From Io17-Chloro-G2 sp965226915 (GTDB taxonomy: Bacteria > Chloroflexota > Dehalococcoidia > Lucifugimonadales > UBA3495): a DNA stretch of 64,000 nt. The stretch spans positions 372,001-436,000 of the forward strand of contig CBDDEJ010000011.1 of assembly GCA_965226915.1 (NCBI GenBank). Reading direction: 5' to 3'. Shown one piece after another: positions 1 through 8,218 of this stretch; positions within the stretch are counted from its first letter, which is position 1; every line of letters starts with the position of its first letter. The notes under the pieces are model-generated. The model did not search any database. It was not told the origin of the DNA and saw nothing but the letters and a program-made list of their open reading frames with translations. The translations under genes were made by a program, and so were the position numbers.

Positions 1-1128
1 TGGATGTTCGCCGGGCTAAACGTGTGCCGCGTGGACACCCGGAAGCATTTGAACGTGAAAGACTTCGAATTCAGCCAGAATTATCTGATGTTTTGGGACA
101 AGCTGGAACGCGCGAATTACGTCCTTGAATCGATCATCGAAACCGCCGATAAACCTCTTGACGACCGGACAGTTTCATTCCTCCTGTCGCGGCCCATGCA
201 GGATGGCGGCCAATGGGAGATGTTCACTGGATTGGTGAGAAAGCATGGAGTGGTGCCCAAGTCGGCCATGACCGAGACCGAAAGCTCCAGCAATACCGCC
301 CGAATGAACGCTAATCTGAATTACCAGATGCGCCAGGGCGCCAAGAAGATAAGGGACGCCTACTCTAAAGAGTCAGGGTTGGACGAGTTGAGAAGCATCA
401 AGAATGATGTGCTGAAGGTCGTCTACCATATCCTGTGCATCCACCTGGGCACTCCCCCGGCGTCGGTGGATTGGCAGTGGAAGAACAAAGACGGCGATTT
501 CAATCGCGACGGGGTGATGACTCCCCAGGAATTCGCCCAAAAATATGTGACCACGCCCCTGGACGACTACGTGTGCCTGGTCAACGACCCCAGGGAATCG
601 AGCCCCATCGGCCGCACCTTCACCGTCGAGTACTTGGGCAACATCGTCGACGGGCCGCAGATCAAATACCTCAACGTGGACATACAGGCCATGAAGGTCA
701 TAGCCCAGAAGATGTTGGAAGACGGCAAGCCGGTGTGGATGGGGTGCGACACCGGCAAACAGATGCACCGCGATTTGGGTATATGGGATGCGGAATTATT
801 CGACTATGCCGGCGTCTACGGGACAGATTTTGAGCTGGACAAAGCAGCCCGGCTGGACTATCACCAGACCAGTATGACCCACGCCATGATGTTCACCGGC
901 GTGGACGTGGTGGATGGGAAACCCCGCCGGTGGCGAGTGGAAAACAGTTGGAACGACAAGGTGGGCGACAAAGGTTTTTGCTTGATGAACGATTCTTGGT
1001 TCGCCGAATATATGTTTGAGATTGCCGTGCCCAAGGATTACCTGCCGGCCGATCTGCAGGCGGCGTGGGAGCTTGAGCCCGTCATTCTCCCGCCCTGGGA
1101 CCCCATGGGCTCGTTGGCCGGGATTTAA
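1..1128 (+). CDS. Aminopeptidase C / bleomycin hydrolase family cysteine peptidase, 5' end outside window
   Basis: Papain-like C1B peptidase that would trim N-terminal residues from peptides in the cytoplasm. The first bases encode Trp followed by MFAGLNVCRV, which matches the segment just after the catalytic Cys (GRCW-MFA) in this family, so the active-site Cys and about 60-80 residues lie upstream of the window. The ATG at base 4 is internal. FEFSQNYLMFWDKLERANY is the typical core. The catalytic His (THAMMFTGVD) and Asn (RVENSWND) are present in the C-terminal third. The family tends to form hexameric barrels with a C-terminal tail over the active site; here the tail ends SLAGI. The class is recognised securely, but whether it is exported cannot be judged without the N terminus. 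Confidence 0.93.
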   Translation, partial: WMFAGLNVCRVDTRKHLNVKDFEFSQNYLMFWDKLERANYVLESIIETADKPLDDRTVSFLLSRPMQDGGQWEMFTGLVRKHGVVPKSAMTETESSSNTARMNANLNYQMRQGAKKIRDAYSKESGLDELRSIKNDVLKVVYHILCIHLGTPPASVDWQWKNKDGDFNRDGVMTPQEFAQKYVTTPLDDYVCLVNDPRESSPIGRTFTVEYLGNIVDGPQIKYLNVDIQAMKVIAQKMLEDGKPVWMGCDTGKQMHRDLGIWDAELFDYAGVYGTDFELDKAARLDYHQTSMTHAMMFTGVDVVDGKPRRWRVENSWNDKVGDKGFCLMNDSWFAEYMFEIAVPKDYLPADLQAAWELEPVILPPWDPMGSLAGI

Positions 1129-1234
1129 CCGGAATTAATCGGGATTAAGATTTGCTCCTTAAGCCGTATCTCTCACACAATGGAATGTCTCTGCCCGTGA
1201 TCGCACCCCAAGAGTTTCCTCACGGAGGCGTGTC

Positions 1235-2296
1235 TTGACCCAATTGGTCTCCCAGCAGGTGGAAGTATCAGACGACCTCGAAGCGGTCCAACGGTTTTAT
1301 TTGCAGCGGGGTTGGTCAGATGGGTTGCCCATAATCCCTCCAACCCCGGAGCGGGTGGCCGCTATGTTGGAAGGCTCAAGCCTGCCTCCGGACCTGGTTT
1401 TAGGCGAGATACCACCCAACTGGGGCGCGGCTACGGTGGAGAAGGTGGCCATCAACGCGGTCATGGCCGGTTGCCTGCCGGAATACATGCCCGTTCTGAC
1501 GGCGGCGGTTGAGGCCATTTGCGATCCTGCATTCAACCTTTATGCGATTCAAGCCACCACACACCCCTGCGCTCCCTTATTGATCATCAACGGCCCCATC
1601 AGGGAGACATTGGACTTGAACAGTTCGTCCGGCGCTTTTGGGCCGTGCTGGCGGGCCAACGCCACCATCGGCCGGGCCATGCGCCTGGTGTTGCTTAACG
1701 TCGGCGGCGCGCATCCGGGGGTCGGCGACATGTCCACCCAGGGAGCTCCTTCGAAATTCAGCTATTGCGTCGCGGAGAATGAAGAGGAAAATCCCTGGCA
1801 ACCGCTGCACGTGGAGAGGGGATTCCGGATCGATCAGAGCGCAGTCACCGTGGTGGCGGGCGAACCTCCGCACAACATCAACGACCATTCGGGGCGAACC
1901 GCCGACGACATCTTAACCATCGTGGCCGGAGCCTTGGCCGTGACGGGCGCCAACAATGCCTACACCGGCGGCGAGAGCCTCTTGGCCTTTGGACCGGAAC
2001 ACGCGGCCACCATCGCCGCCAGCGGGTTCAGCAAGGCCGACGCCGTGGAATGGTTGCGCCGGCGCGCCCTGATCCCCCTGGAACGCTACACCGAAGATAC
2101 ATTGCTGGAGCGCTACCGGGAGATTCCCGACGGTCCGATCCCGATGGTTCGCAACCCCGAAGACCTGATAGTCATCGTAACGGGCGGCCCCGGAAAGCAC
2201 TCCTGCTGGATTCCCACCTTCGGCGGCAGCACCCGCTCGGTCACCCGGGAGATCGTCACGGGTCGTCGATTCCCTGAACCTTGTATCAGGTATTAG
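1235..2296 (+). CDS. Conserved protein with GWSDGLPIIPP N-terminal motif, function unknown
   Basis: A 353-residue protein starting at TTG 1235, chosen because GGAGG sits 6 bases upstream (1224-1228) and the protein reads well from there. The N-terminal motif QRGWSDGLPIIPPTPERV (about residues 27-44) belongs to a family I recall beside UGSC-type (seleno)proteins and thioredoxin-like proteins in environmental bacteria; no reaction is known to me. There are four cysteines (MAGC, AICDP, HPCAP, GPCWRAN), a Gly-rich segment GGAHPGVGDMSTQGAPSKFS and GGPGKHSCWIP near the C terminus. No signal peptide or membrane segment is visible, so it is probably cytoplasmic. The next gene on the same strand is a flavin monooxygenase about 60 bases downstream, with a palindromic repeat between. 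The family call is tentative; the coding call is firm. Confidence 0.8.
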   Translation: MTQLVSQQVEVSDDLEAVQRFYLQRGWSDGLPIIPPTPERVAAMLEGSSLPPDLVLGEIPPNWGAATVEKVAINAVMAGCLPEYMPVLTAAVEAICDPAFNLYAIQATTHPCAPLLIINGPIRETLDLNSSSGAFGPCWRANATIGRAMRLVLLNVGGAHPGVGDMSTQGAPSKFSYCVAENEEENPWQPLHVERGFRIDQSAVTVVAGEPPHNINDHSGRTADDILTIVAGALAVTGANNAYTGGESLLAFGPEHAATIAASGFSKADAVEWLRRRALIPLERYTEDTLLERYREIPDGPIPMVRNPEDLIVIVTGGPGKHSCWIPTFGGSTRSVTREIVTGRRFPEPCIRY

Positions 2297-2302
2297 GAAT
2301 TT

Positions 2303-2340
2303 CCCCCATCCTAACCTTCCCCCGAAATGGGGGAAGGGAT
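2303..2340. repeat. Dispersed REP-like palindromic repeat, copy A
   Basis: Form CCCCCATCCTAACCTTCCCC, then a short loop, then GGGGGAAGGGAT, able to fold into a G/C-rich hairpin. Related copies lie at 22625-22659 (opposite strand), 52021-52058 and 62909-62947, always between genes. This copy sits just before the start of the flavin monooxygenase at 2360. Confidence 0.85.
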
Positions 2341-2546
2341 CCAAATCTGGAGGAAAATATTGGGTTTGCAATTTGGCGTTTTTGATCACATCGAGCCGGT
2401 GCCGGGCATGGAGCTGGAGGAGATCTACGAGAATCGTTTGATCCAGATCGAGAAGTTGGACCAGACAGGCTTCTATTCCTACCACCTGGCCGAGCACCAC
2501 ACTCCCGCCGTTCACAGCCTGGCGCCTTCGCAGAACGTTTTTCTGG

Positions 2547-3977
2547 GAAACTGTTCAGAGTTGAGGGGAAGTGAGCAACCGGCGGCATTCCAGGAGGGGA
2601 TTGAGACCTCTGGCCCGCCAGGTGCCAAAGAGGGATGCCAAGGTCATCTTGCTGTCGGCGCCCTGCCCTGAGCGGGCGCCGCCGCTGATCTTGCGACTGG
2701 TTACCAGATGCCGCAGGCTCCGCTCGGCGGCGTTGTTGTCTGAGGGCACGGCTGGGTCCGACACGAAGACAAACAGTTCCTTGATGAACCGTTCCATGCG
2801 CCGGCAGAGCTTGGCCTGAACCGCCAGGGGATCTTTAAGGAAAGGCCGCGCCAAGACCATTAGTTTCTCCTCCAGCATTAGCTGGGTGCGATGGCCTGGC
2901 TGGGCTCGGGGAAGGACCGAGGCCTTGGCCTCGGTGTAGACCTGGTGAACCGCCTCGGCCCACTGAGCCAGCCCAGCGTCTTCTGGGTACAACCCTTTCA
3001 GGTCATGGATATCCCGCAGCAGATGAGCCCAGCACCGTTGCTTCAGGCCCGGGTAGTGGTTATAGGCCGCGTAGAAATCACTGACCAACACTCCGCTGAA
3101 GGAGAAATCCAGCACCTCATCCACCACCCCCTTATCCCGACCCCGACGCAGGAAGTATCGTTCGCTGGGAGTGCTGAAGGTCCAAACATAGCCGTTGCTC
3201 CCGTCCTGGCGCCAGCCGGTTTCGTCGCCCTGCACCACGGGACTGGCGCGGACTTGCTCGAGCACCTCTCGCACCGCCGTCTCAGCCTGACGGGCTACTC
3301 CATGGACGGCCTCGACGATGGCGCCAACACTCAGGTGCAACTGATGGACGCTCTCCAGGTATCATTAGATGATTCTTATGGGCAACCGTCCCTCCTCCCG
3401 CAGGGTCACCATCAGGCTTACCAGATTGACCCCCAGGCGCTGCTGGCCCAGAACCACCCCCTGCAGGGCCTCTTTGGGCAGCCGGCGCCGCTGGCATACC
3501 GGACAGATGCGGGCTACCAGGGCGTGCTCGGTCACTTCTACCGGAGCCACCGGTAGCTCAATGACTTCCCGAGTTCGCTGTACCCATCCGCCGTTCAGGT
3601 GAGTCCCGCAGTCGGGACAGACCGCCACGGCATGCTCCACCCGCCGGGTAGGAGTCATGCGCTGGCGGGCGAAGCCATGGCGGCGCGGCTTTCTGGGCTC
3701 CTTTTTCTCCGGCGCTTGCCGGCTGGAGTGCGGCTGATTACCCGGCATCCCCGACGACCCGCGCCGGTTGGGACGGGATTCCAGAACCCCAATCCGCCTT
3801 TGCAAATCGGCAATGACTCCCCGCTGGCCGGCAATTATCTCCAGCAGAGTTTCGCCACTCGCCGCGTTCAGGTCTAGTTCAGTGTCCACCTCCCTGGTAT
3901 GCCACAACTCCCCCGGCCATGCCAGCGCTTTTCCAACGGCTTTGAGCCAATTCACCTCATCAACTCTGAACAGTTAC
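2547..3977. mobile_element. IS66-family insertion sequence (single-ORF type)
   Basis: About 1.43 kb bounded by near-perfect inverted repeats: AACTGTTCAGAGTTGA at 2549-2564 and its reverse complement at 3960-3975; allowing one mismatch extends them to 2547 and 3977. It carries only a TnpC-type transposase on the minus strand, as in the ISBst12-like subgroup without tnpA/tnpB. The 8-base flanks do not match (left TTTTCTGG, right GTCCCTGG), so no clean target duplication is visible. Left flank is monooxygenase sequence and right flank is IS3 sequence, which suggests a deletion next to the element after insertion. Confidence 0.85.
2555..3955 (-). pseudogene. IS66-family transposase (TnpC), two adjacent in-frame stops
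   Basis: DDE transposase read on the minus strand from ATG 3955. The N-terminal part has a coiled leader (GVIADLQRRIGVLESR) and a zinc-finger-like region (CPDCGTHLNGG, ICPVCQRRRLP). The catalytic half carries QGDETGWR, VSDFYAAYN and NNAAERSLR, which supply the acidic triad. The frame is broken at 3362-3367 by TAA TGA between RLPIRII and YLESVHQLHLS; the frame is the same on both sides. Family members have a short Q-W-like segment here, so CAA TGG to TAA TGA (two transitions) is the simplest reading. The terminal stop lies inside the left inverted repeat. The element is probably not autonomously mobile. Confidence 0.85.
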
Positions 3978-3978
3978 G

Positions 3979-4080
3979 TCCCTGGTCCGTCAGTGTACAC
4001 TGCTGAACATCAGCCGAGCCTCAGTGTACTACCGGCCAGTCTCGACCAGAGCAGAAGACCTGGAGTTGATGGCTCGGATG
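3979..4080 (+). pseudogene. IS3-family OrfB transposase fragment
   Basis: Immediately right of the IS66 end the frame reads LVRQCTLLNISRASVYYRP, then AEDLELMARMDR, a close match to the start of IS3-family OrfB proteins (R-Q-C-x-L-L-x-I-S-R-S-S-x-Y-Y-R-P). It passes directly into monooxygenase sequence (PIRLIEEI) at about 4081. The rest of the IS3 element, including its DDE domain, is absent. This is a scar of an earlier insertion. Confidence 0.75.
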
Positions 4081-5011
4081 GACCGTCCCATCAGGCTGAT
4101 CGAAGAGATCAGCATGCTGGACAACCTCAGCGGCGGCAGGATGGAGCTTGGCGTCGGCCGAGGCGGCGTGTTGGAAGCCTACTTCTGGGGTCAGGATTCC
4201 GACGTGGAGGTCAACTACGCCAGGTTCCTGGAAACCCTGGCGATCATCCGGCAGGGCATGAGTCACGACATGCTCGATTACCACGGCGAATTCTACGACT
4301 TCGACTCCCTGCCCATGCGGTTGCGCCCCAAACAAGCGCCCTATCCGCCCCTGTGGTACATGCGGAACATCGAGACTGCCGCGCTCCAAGGCATGAACTG
4401 CATCTTGGACGTGCCGATGTGGGAACTGGGCGGCTACGGCAACCGGTACCGCGAGATCTGCCAGGAAACCCATGGACTGCCACTGGCGACTCCCCAGGGC
4501 GCGGAGCCGAAGATCGGCTTGTCACTCCACATGCTCTTGGCGGACACGGATGAAGAGGCGGTGGCCCAAGCCAAACCGGCCTGGGAGGCATACCGCTGGA
4601 ATCTGGGAACACCCAGGCGGCTGGAAGCGGAACAGCGGGGATTGACCCAATTCATCGGTGAGAACGCCGGCCTGCGCCCCAGCACCGCGCCATCCCGAGA
4701 GATCCAATCCCGCGAGGCCCAGGCGCTTACGGGAACGGCGCCCTCCGCCGCCCAAACCAGACAGAATCCCGGCGGGCTCAGCACGACGTCCCTAGTCTGT
4801 TCTCCTGAAACCATGAAGGAATTCCTGGACGAGTACATGGAATCAGGGGCGAATTACTTCGTGTGCTCATTCCAATGGGGCGACCTGTCCCACGAGCAGG
4901 CCATGCGCACGATAGAACTGTTCACCACCGAGGTTATGCCCCACTACGTGGACCTTAGCGCCGCGACAAAGTGAGGCTCACACCGGCTGGGCCGTTATCC
5001 GCCGGTTTTTC

Positions 5012-5494
5012 CTAGCAGCCCACCTTGATCTGATCGGGCGTGCTGGCTATGATCACCGGTTTTTCATCGTATAATTCGACGACGCCGGTGGTGCAAAGCA
5101 TCTCGCCCGAGTATACGTTGCCGAAGTGTGGCGGAAAGCTCTTGCCGGCGCTCCGGAATATGACGACGGAAAATACATCAGGCAGTTTTTCCATGCCGGC
5201 GCTTTGCCTCCGGCCTACCCCGGCGTCGAATAAAAGGAGAGTGGGTTTGTCAGCGCCTGATTGAGAATAATAGTAGTCTCTCACCTCGCCGCAAACAGTC
5301 ACTTCCTGACCGATGTAGTTTCCAGCCTCAGCAGTCGCAACATACTTAGCGTCACATCCGCCAGAATCGGCAGCGGAAGGTTGCTGAACATCCGTTGAGG
5401 CGCCGCAACCGGCTAACACAAACAAGAAATACAGCACGATGGGTATGAATCTGTGAGGCACGAAGCTCCACTTCCAACAGCCCCGAATAATCAC
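5012..5494 (-). CDS. Small lipoprotein with OB-fold-like domain
   Basis: A 160-residue protein with a basic, hydrophobic N terminus (RFIPIVLYFLFVLAGC) ending in a lipobox LAGC at about residues 27-30, so it is predicted to be lipid-anchored outside the cytoplasmic membrane. The mature part contains NYIGQEVTVCGEVRDYYYS and later PDQIKVGC, resembling the small OB-fold (tRNA-anti-like) domains of secreted proteins with unknown ligands. An internal Met is not a better start because the signal segment would be lost. It is convergent with the broken monooxygenase upstream and divergent from nothing obvious; no operon partner is seen. Function unknown. Confidence 0.75.
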   Translation of the reverse strand: MIIRGCWKWSFVPHRFIPIVLYFLFVLAGCGASTDVQQPSAADSGGCDAKYVATAEAGNYIGQEVTVCGEVRDYYYSQSGADKPTLLLFDAGVGRRQSAGMEKLPDVFSVVIFRSAGKSFPPHFGNVYSGEMLCTTGVVELYDEKPVIIASTPDQIKVGC

Positions 5495-5545
5495 GGCTGT
5501 TGTTTCAGGCTATAGAATAGCCGGCGGTCCTGTATGGTGCTCCTG

Positions 5546-6475
5546 TCAGTGGCCGTTGGATAGACCCAACGCCTCCAGAATTGGTGGGATGTCAGCTTTC
5601 TCTTCCTCGGTCAATGGCCTCATGGGACGGGAAACCGTATCGCTATCCAGCACTCCCATCATCTTCAATGCTGACTTCATCCCCGAGAACGCAGCGGCAT
5701 TGGGGCCGCCGCCCTTGGCCAACTGGGCGATCTTGTTGGCGATCAAAAGCTGGGCGTTGCATTCTTTGGCGGTTTTGGCGTCGCCGGCTTCACCGGCCTC
5801 CCACGCCCGGGAGTAGGCCTTGGGCGCCAGGTTGGCGATGGCTGGGATCACTCCATGAGCCCCCACCGCGGTGGAGGTGGTGGTTCGGAATACGGAGCCC
5901 AAAAATCTCAGCAGATTCAGGTCCCGTTGTTCGCACAATGCCGTTAGCTCCGCATGCAACTCGCCGGCGCCGGAACTGTCTTTGATTCCGACTACCGCGC
6001 CCTCGGCAGCCAGGGTGGCTACGGTGCTTGGCGCGACGGCGGTCTTGACCGTCTGAGGAATGTTGTACACCCACAAAGGCACGACCGTGTGGTCACTGAT
6101 GTAACGATAGTGGTCCAGCAATTCGTCCTGGGCGTGGTTGTAATAATAGGGCGGGGTTACGGCCACGCCGTCCATTCCCATTTCCTGGACAGACATGGCC
6201 AAATTCAAAGAAAGCTGGGTGCTGGGTCCTGAAACGTTGCCTATGATGGGGACCCGGCCGGCCACTTCGTCCACCACGGTTTCCATGCTGGCCAGACGTT
6301 GTTGGTCGGACATGGCGCCGAATTCGCCGGTGGTTCCCGAAACCCAAATCCCGTGGACTCCGTTGTCCAACAGATAATTGACCAGGCGGCGAAGGGATCC
6401 CTTGTCCACGGTTTCGTCGGTATTCATCGGAGTCAAGATGGGAACAATGACTCCCTTTATCTCTCGGTCAGCCAT
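5546..6475 (-). CDS. Dihydrodipicolinate synthase / N-acetylneuraminate lyase family aldolase
   Basis: A 309-residue class I aldolase of the DapA/NanA superfamily, which joins or splits pyruvate and an aldehyde through a Schiff base. Visible motifs are GTTGEFGAMS (substrate carboxylate-binding loop, about residues 47-56), the catalytic Tyr in VYNIPQT and the Schiff-base Lys in VVGIKDSSG (about residue 165). Start ATG 6475 has AGGTGA 7 bases upstream. Length fits the family. The surrounding genes are oxidative and hydrolytic, not lysine biosynthetic, so a catabolic aldolase is as likely as true DapA. The substrate cannot be told from the sequence. Confidence 0.9.
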   Translation of the reverse strand: MADREIKGVIVPILTPMNTDETVDKGSLRRLVNYLLDNGVHGIWVSGTTGEFGAMSDQQRLASMETVVDEVAGRVPIIGNVSGPSTQLSLNLAMSVQEMGMDGVAVTPPYYYNHAQDELLDHYRYISDHTVVPLWVYNIPQTVKTAVAPSTVATLAAEGAVVGIKDSSGAGELHAELTALCEQRDLNLLRFLGSVFRTTTSTAVGAHGVIPAIANLAPKAYSRAWEAGEAGDAKTAKECNAQLLIANKIAQLAKGGGPNAAAFSGMKSALKMMGVLDSDTVSRPMRPLTEEEKADIPPILEALGLSNGH

Positions 6476-6580
6476 GATATTTCACCTTTCAGCAATTTAG
6501 TTGGGCGGCCCGGTCCGTGGCCGATAAAACCCAAGAATCCCGCAGGAGCGCTATCTTCTCATCTAATAAAGGTTGACGGA

Positions 6581-6650
6581 AGGGCTTGAACACTAGGGCT
6601 TGAACACTAGGGCTTGAACACAAGGGCTTGAACGGAAGGGCTTGAATTGA
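6581..6650. repeat. 14-bp tandem repeat, five units
   Basis: Five consecutive copies of AGGGCTTGAACACT with the last bases varying (ACT, ACT, ACA, GGA, TGA). A further degenerate unit may precede at 6568-6580. It lies between the divergent DapA-like gene and the damaged monooxygenase. The 14-base period is not a multiple of 3, so it is unlikely to be coding. Confidence 0.9.
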
Positions 6651-6745
6651 GCAGAGTTTGTAGGCCCAGTTATCTGCATGGACAATCCACGGGTGGGGAC
6701 GTAACATTCGGCTTAATTAGCCTGACGATAGGACGATGTATCAGC

Positions 6746-7819
6746 ATCAAATTCGGCATATTCGATCACTTGGAACGCCTCAAGGGTGTTCCTCTGGACC
6801 AGCAATACCGCGACCGGTTAGAGCTCGCCGCCCAGGCGGACCGGGCGGGATTCCACTGCTACCACGTCGCAGAGCATCACCACTCGCCCTTGTGTCTGGC
6901 GCCCAATCAGGCAGTGTATCTGGCGGCGATCGCCCAGCACACCCAACATTTGCTCTTTGGACCGCTGGTCTACGTGTTGCCGTTGCACCATCCGGTCCAG
7001 CTGTTGGAAGAGATCAACATGGTTGACAACCTCAGCGGCGGCCGGTTCCAGATCGGCTTTGGCCGGGGCACCGGCGGCGGTCAGGAATTCGCCATGTGGG
7101 GCGGAGATCCCGCGGAGAATAACGAGAGGTTTGAAGAGACCTTCCGGGTGTTGATGCAGGGATTCACCATTGAATTCCTTTCTCACCAAAGTAAGTACTA
7201 TCAGTTCCGTGACCTCTGGATGGAGATCAAGCCAAAGCAGACGCCCCATCCGCCCTTCTGAGACGCTGGAAACCCCGTGCATGCGGCGGAGTTTGGAGCA
7301 AATTTCATTGGCAACAGCCCTATAGACAAGCTACCCGAGATCGCCTCCCAATACTTGGAAAGCTGGCAGCGTCAACAGGAAGAAAACGACCCGTTGCTGC
7401 CCCACGTGGCGTCGCCTCTGTACGGGGCCAGCCACCAGATGTACCTGGCCGATACCGACGAAGAGGCGGTGGCCAGAGCCAGGATGGCCTACGCGGACTA
7501 CTCGTCCCACTTCGATAAGCCGGTGCCGTCGGGGGCCGAGGCGCAACCAAGACCAGCGGGACCGAGGGGCATCTACAACCCTGGCATGGCCAGCTTCGAA
7601 ACGGTCCAAGAGCGGGAACGGTTGATCGTGGGCTCGCCGCGGACGGTGCGGGAATATGTGGAACGATATGCCGCCGACAGCCGGTGCAACTACTTCGTCG
7701 GTTCGTTCCAGTGGGGTGACCTGACTCATGAGGAAGCATCCCGCTCCATGGAGTTGTTCGCCACCGAGGTGATGCCCAAATTCGTGGAAGCTCCGGTTTC
7801 GGGGACTGCTGCTCGGTAG
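6746..7819 (+). pseudogene. Luciferase-like flavin monooxygenase with in-frame TGA and no clear start
   Basis: Reads IKFGIFDHLERLKGVPL, HVAEHHHSPLCLAPNQ, VDNLSGGRFQIGFGRG and GDLTHEEASRSMELFATEVMP, so the full LLM barrel is represented (about 357 codons). TGA at 7259-7261 interrupts HPPF-stop-DAGNPVHAAEFG. Paralogues in this window have Trp there (PYPPLWYM near 4350, RPPFW near 34600), so TGG to TGA explains it. The frame is unchanged on both sides. The expected Met before KFGIFDH is ATC (6746-6748) and no nearby ATG/GTG/TTG has a ribosome site; the nearest in-frame start is TTG 6647. Both features suggest an eroded gene or an error-containing read, not a working enzyme. Confidence 0.82.
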
Positions 7820-7886
7820 GGGCAATGGCCGGGACTGTAAATGGCGTCCGAATGCTAGATTCCAGGTGATGTCAGCGAACAGGGCT

Positions 7887-8071
7887 AAATCCCCCTTAAT
7901 CCCCCTTAATCCCCCTTTGAAAAAGGGGGAGACTAAATCACTGGTCTGACACCGAGCCTACTAATGGGCAAAAAGTCATATCGTCAATCGTCAACGGCCT
8001 GATCGCAGAGCTGGCCTGATGGAAGCTATCCAATCGTCTCCCCCTTTGCAAAGGGGGATTAAGGGGGATTT
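7887..8071. repeat. Inverted pair of CCCCCTTAAT-rich repeats (MITE-like), in a 399-bp gene-free stretch
   Basis: Left arm 7887-7933 (AAATCCCCCTTAATCCCCC repeated, ending AAAAAGGGGGAGAC) matches the reverse complement of right arm 8036-8071, separated by about 100 bases. The left arm has one extra CCCCCTTAAT unit. Each arm can also fold on itself. The layout looks like a small non-autonomous element. The rest of 7820-8155 shows no gene. Confidence 0.65.
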
Positions 8072-8155
8072 CCGAACCTATCCGGAGCGGCTATTAGCTT
8101 TGGAGATGCCATTTTCGCGCCCGATCTCTACTTTTCCACATTTCGTTTCGAACAG

Positions 8156-8190
8156 AAAAACGCCCCGGTGTTAAATCACCGGGGCGTTTT
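8156..8190 (-). terminator. Rho-independent terminator of the DAHP synthase gene
   Basis: Perfect 10-bp stem CGCCCCGGTG / CACCGGGGCG with a 6-base loop. A run of A (8156-8160), read as T on the minus strand, follows the stem, and TTTT lies on the other side. It is 29 bases beyond the aro gene stop. Confidence 0.9.
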
Positions 8191-8218
8191 GTGCGCTAGC
8201 GTTTCCAGCCGTTGTCGA

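Larger units (their letters stand above)
2360..4974 (+). pseudogene. Luciferase-like flavin monooxygenase (LLM class), split by IS66 and an IS3 remnant
   Basis: The N-terminal part (2360-2546) starts at TTG 2360 with GGAGGA 6 bases upstream and reads LGLQFGVFDHIEPVPG through YHLAEHHTPAVHSLAPSQNVFL, the first strands of the FMN/F420-dependent barrel. The C-terminal part resumes near 4081 with RPIRLIEEISMLDNLSGGR and runs to the TGA at 4972-4974 (GDLSHEQAMRTIELFTTEVMP). About 20 residues expected between NVFL and PIRL (compare AAIAQHTQHLLFGPLVYVLP in the paralogue near 6900) are missing, replaced by an IS66 element and a scrap of IS3 transposase. The intact family oxidises organic substrates with reduced flavin. 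Neither half should be functional. The C-terminal half has kept its reading frame, so the damage is probably recent. Confidence 0.88.

Noticed and set aside
2547..3977. 8-bp target duplication around IS66
   Set aside because: TTTTCTGG and GTCCCTGG match at only five positions and flank sequences are of different origin.
7259..7261. TGA as selenocysteine or Trp codon
   Set aside because: Paralogues have Trp, not Cys, here; no selenocysteine element was seen, and TGA ends many intact genes in the window.
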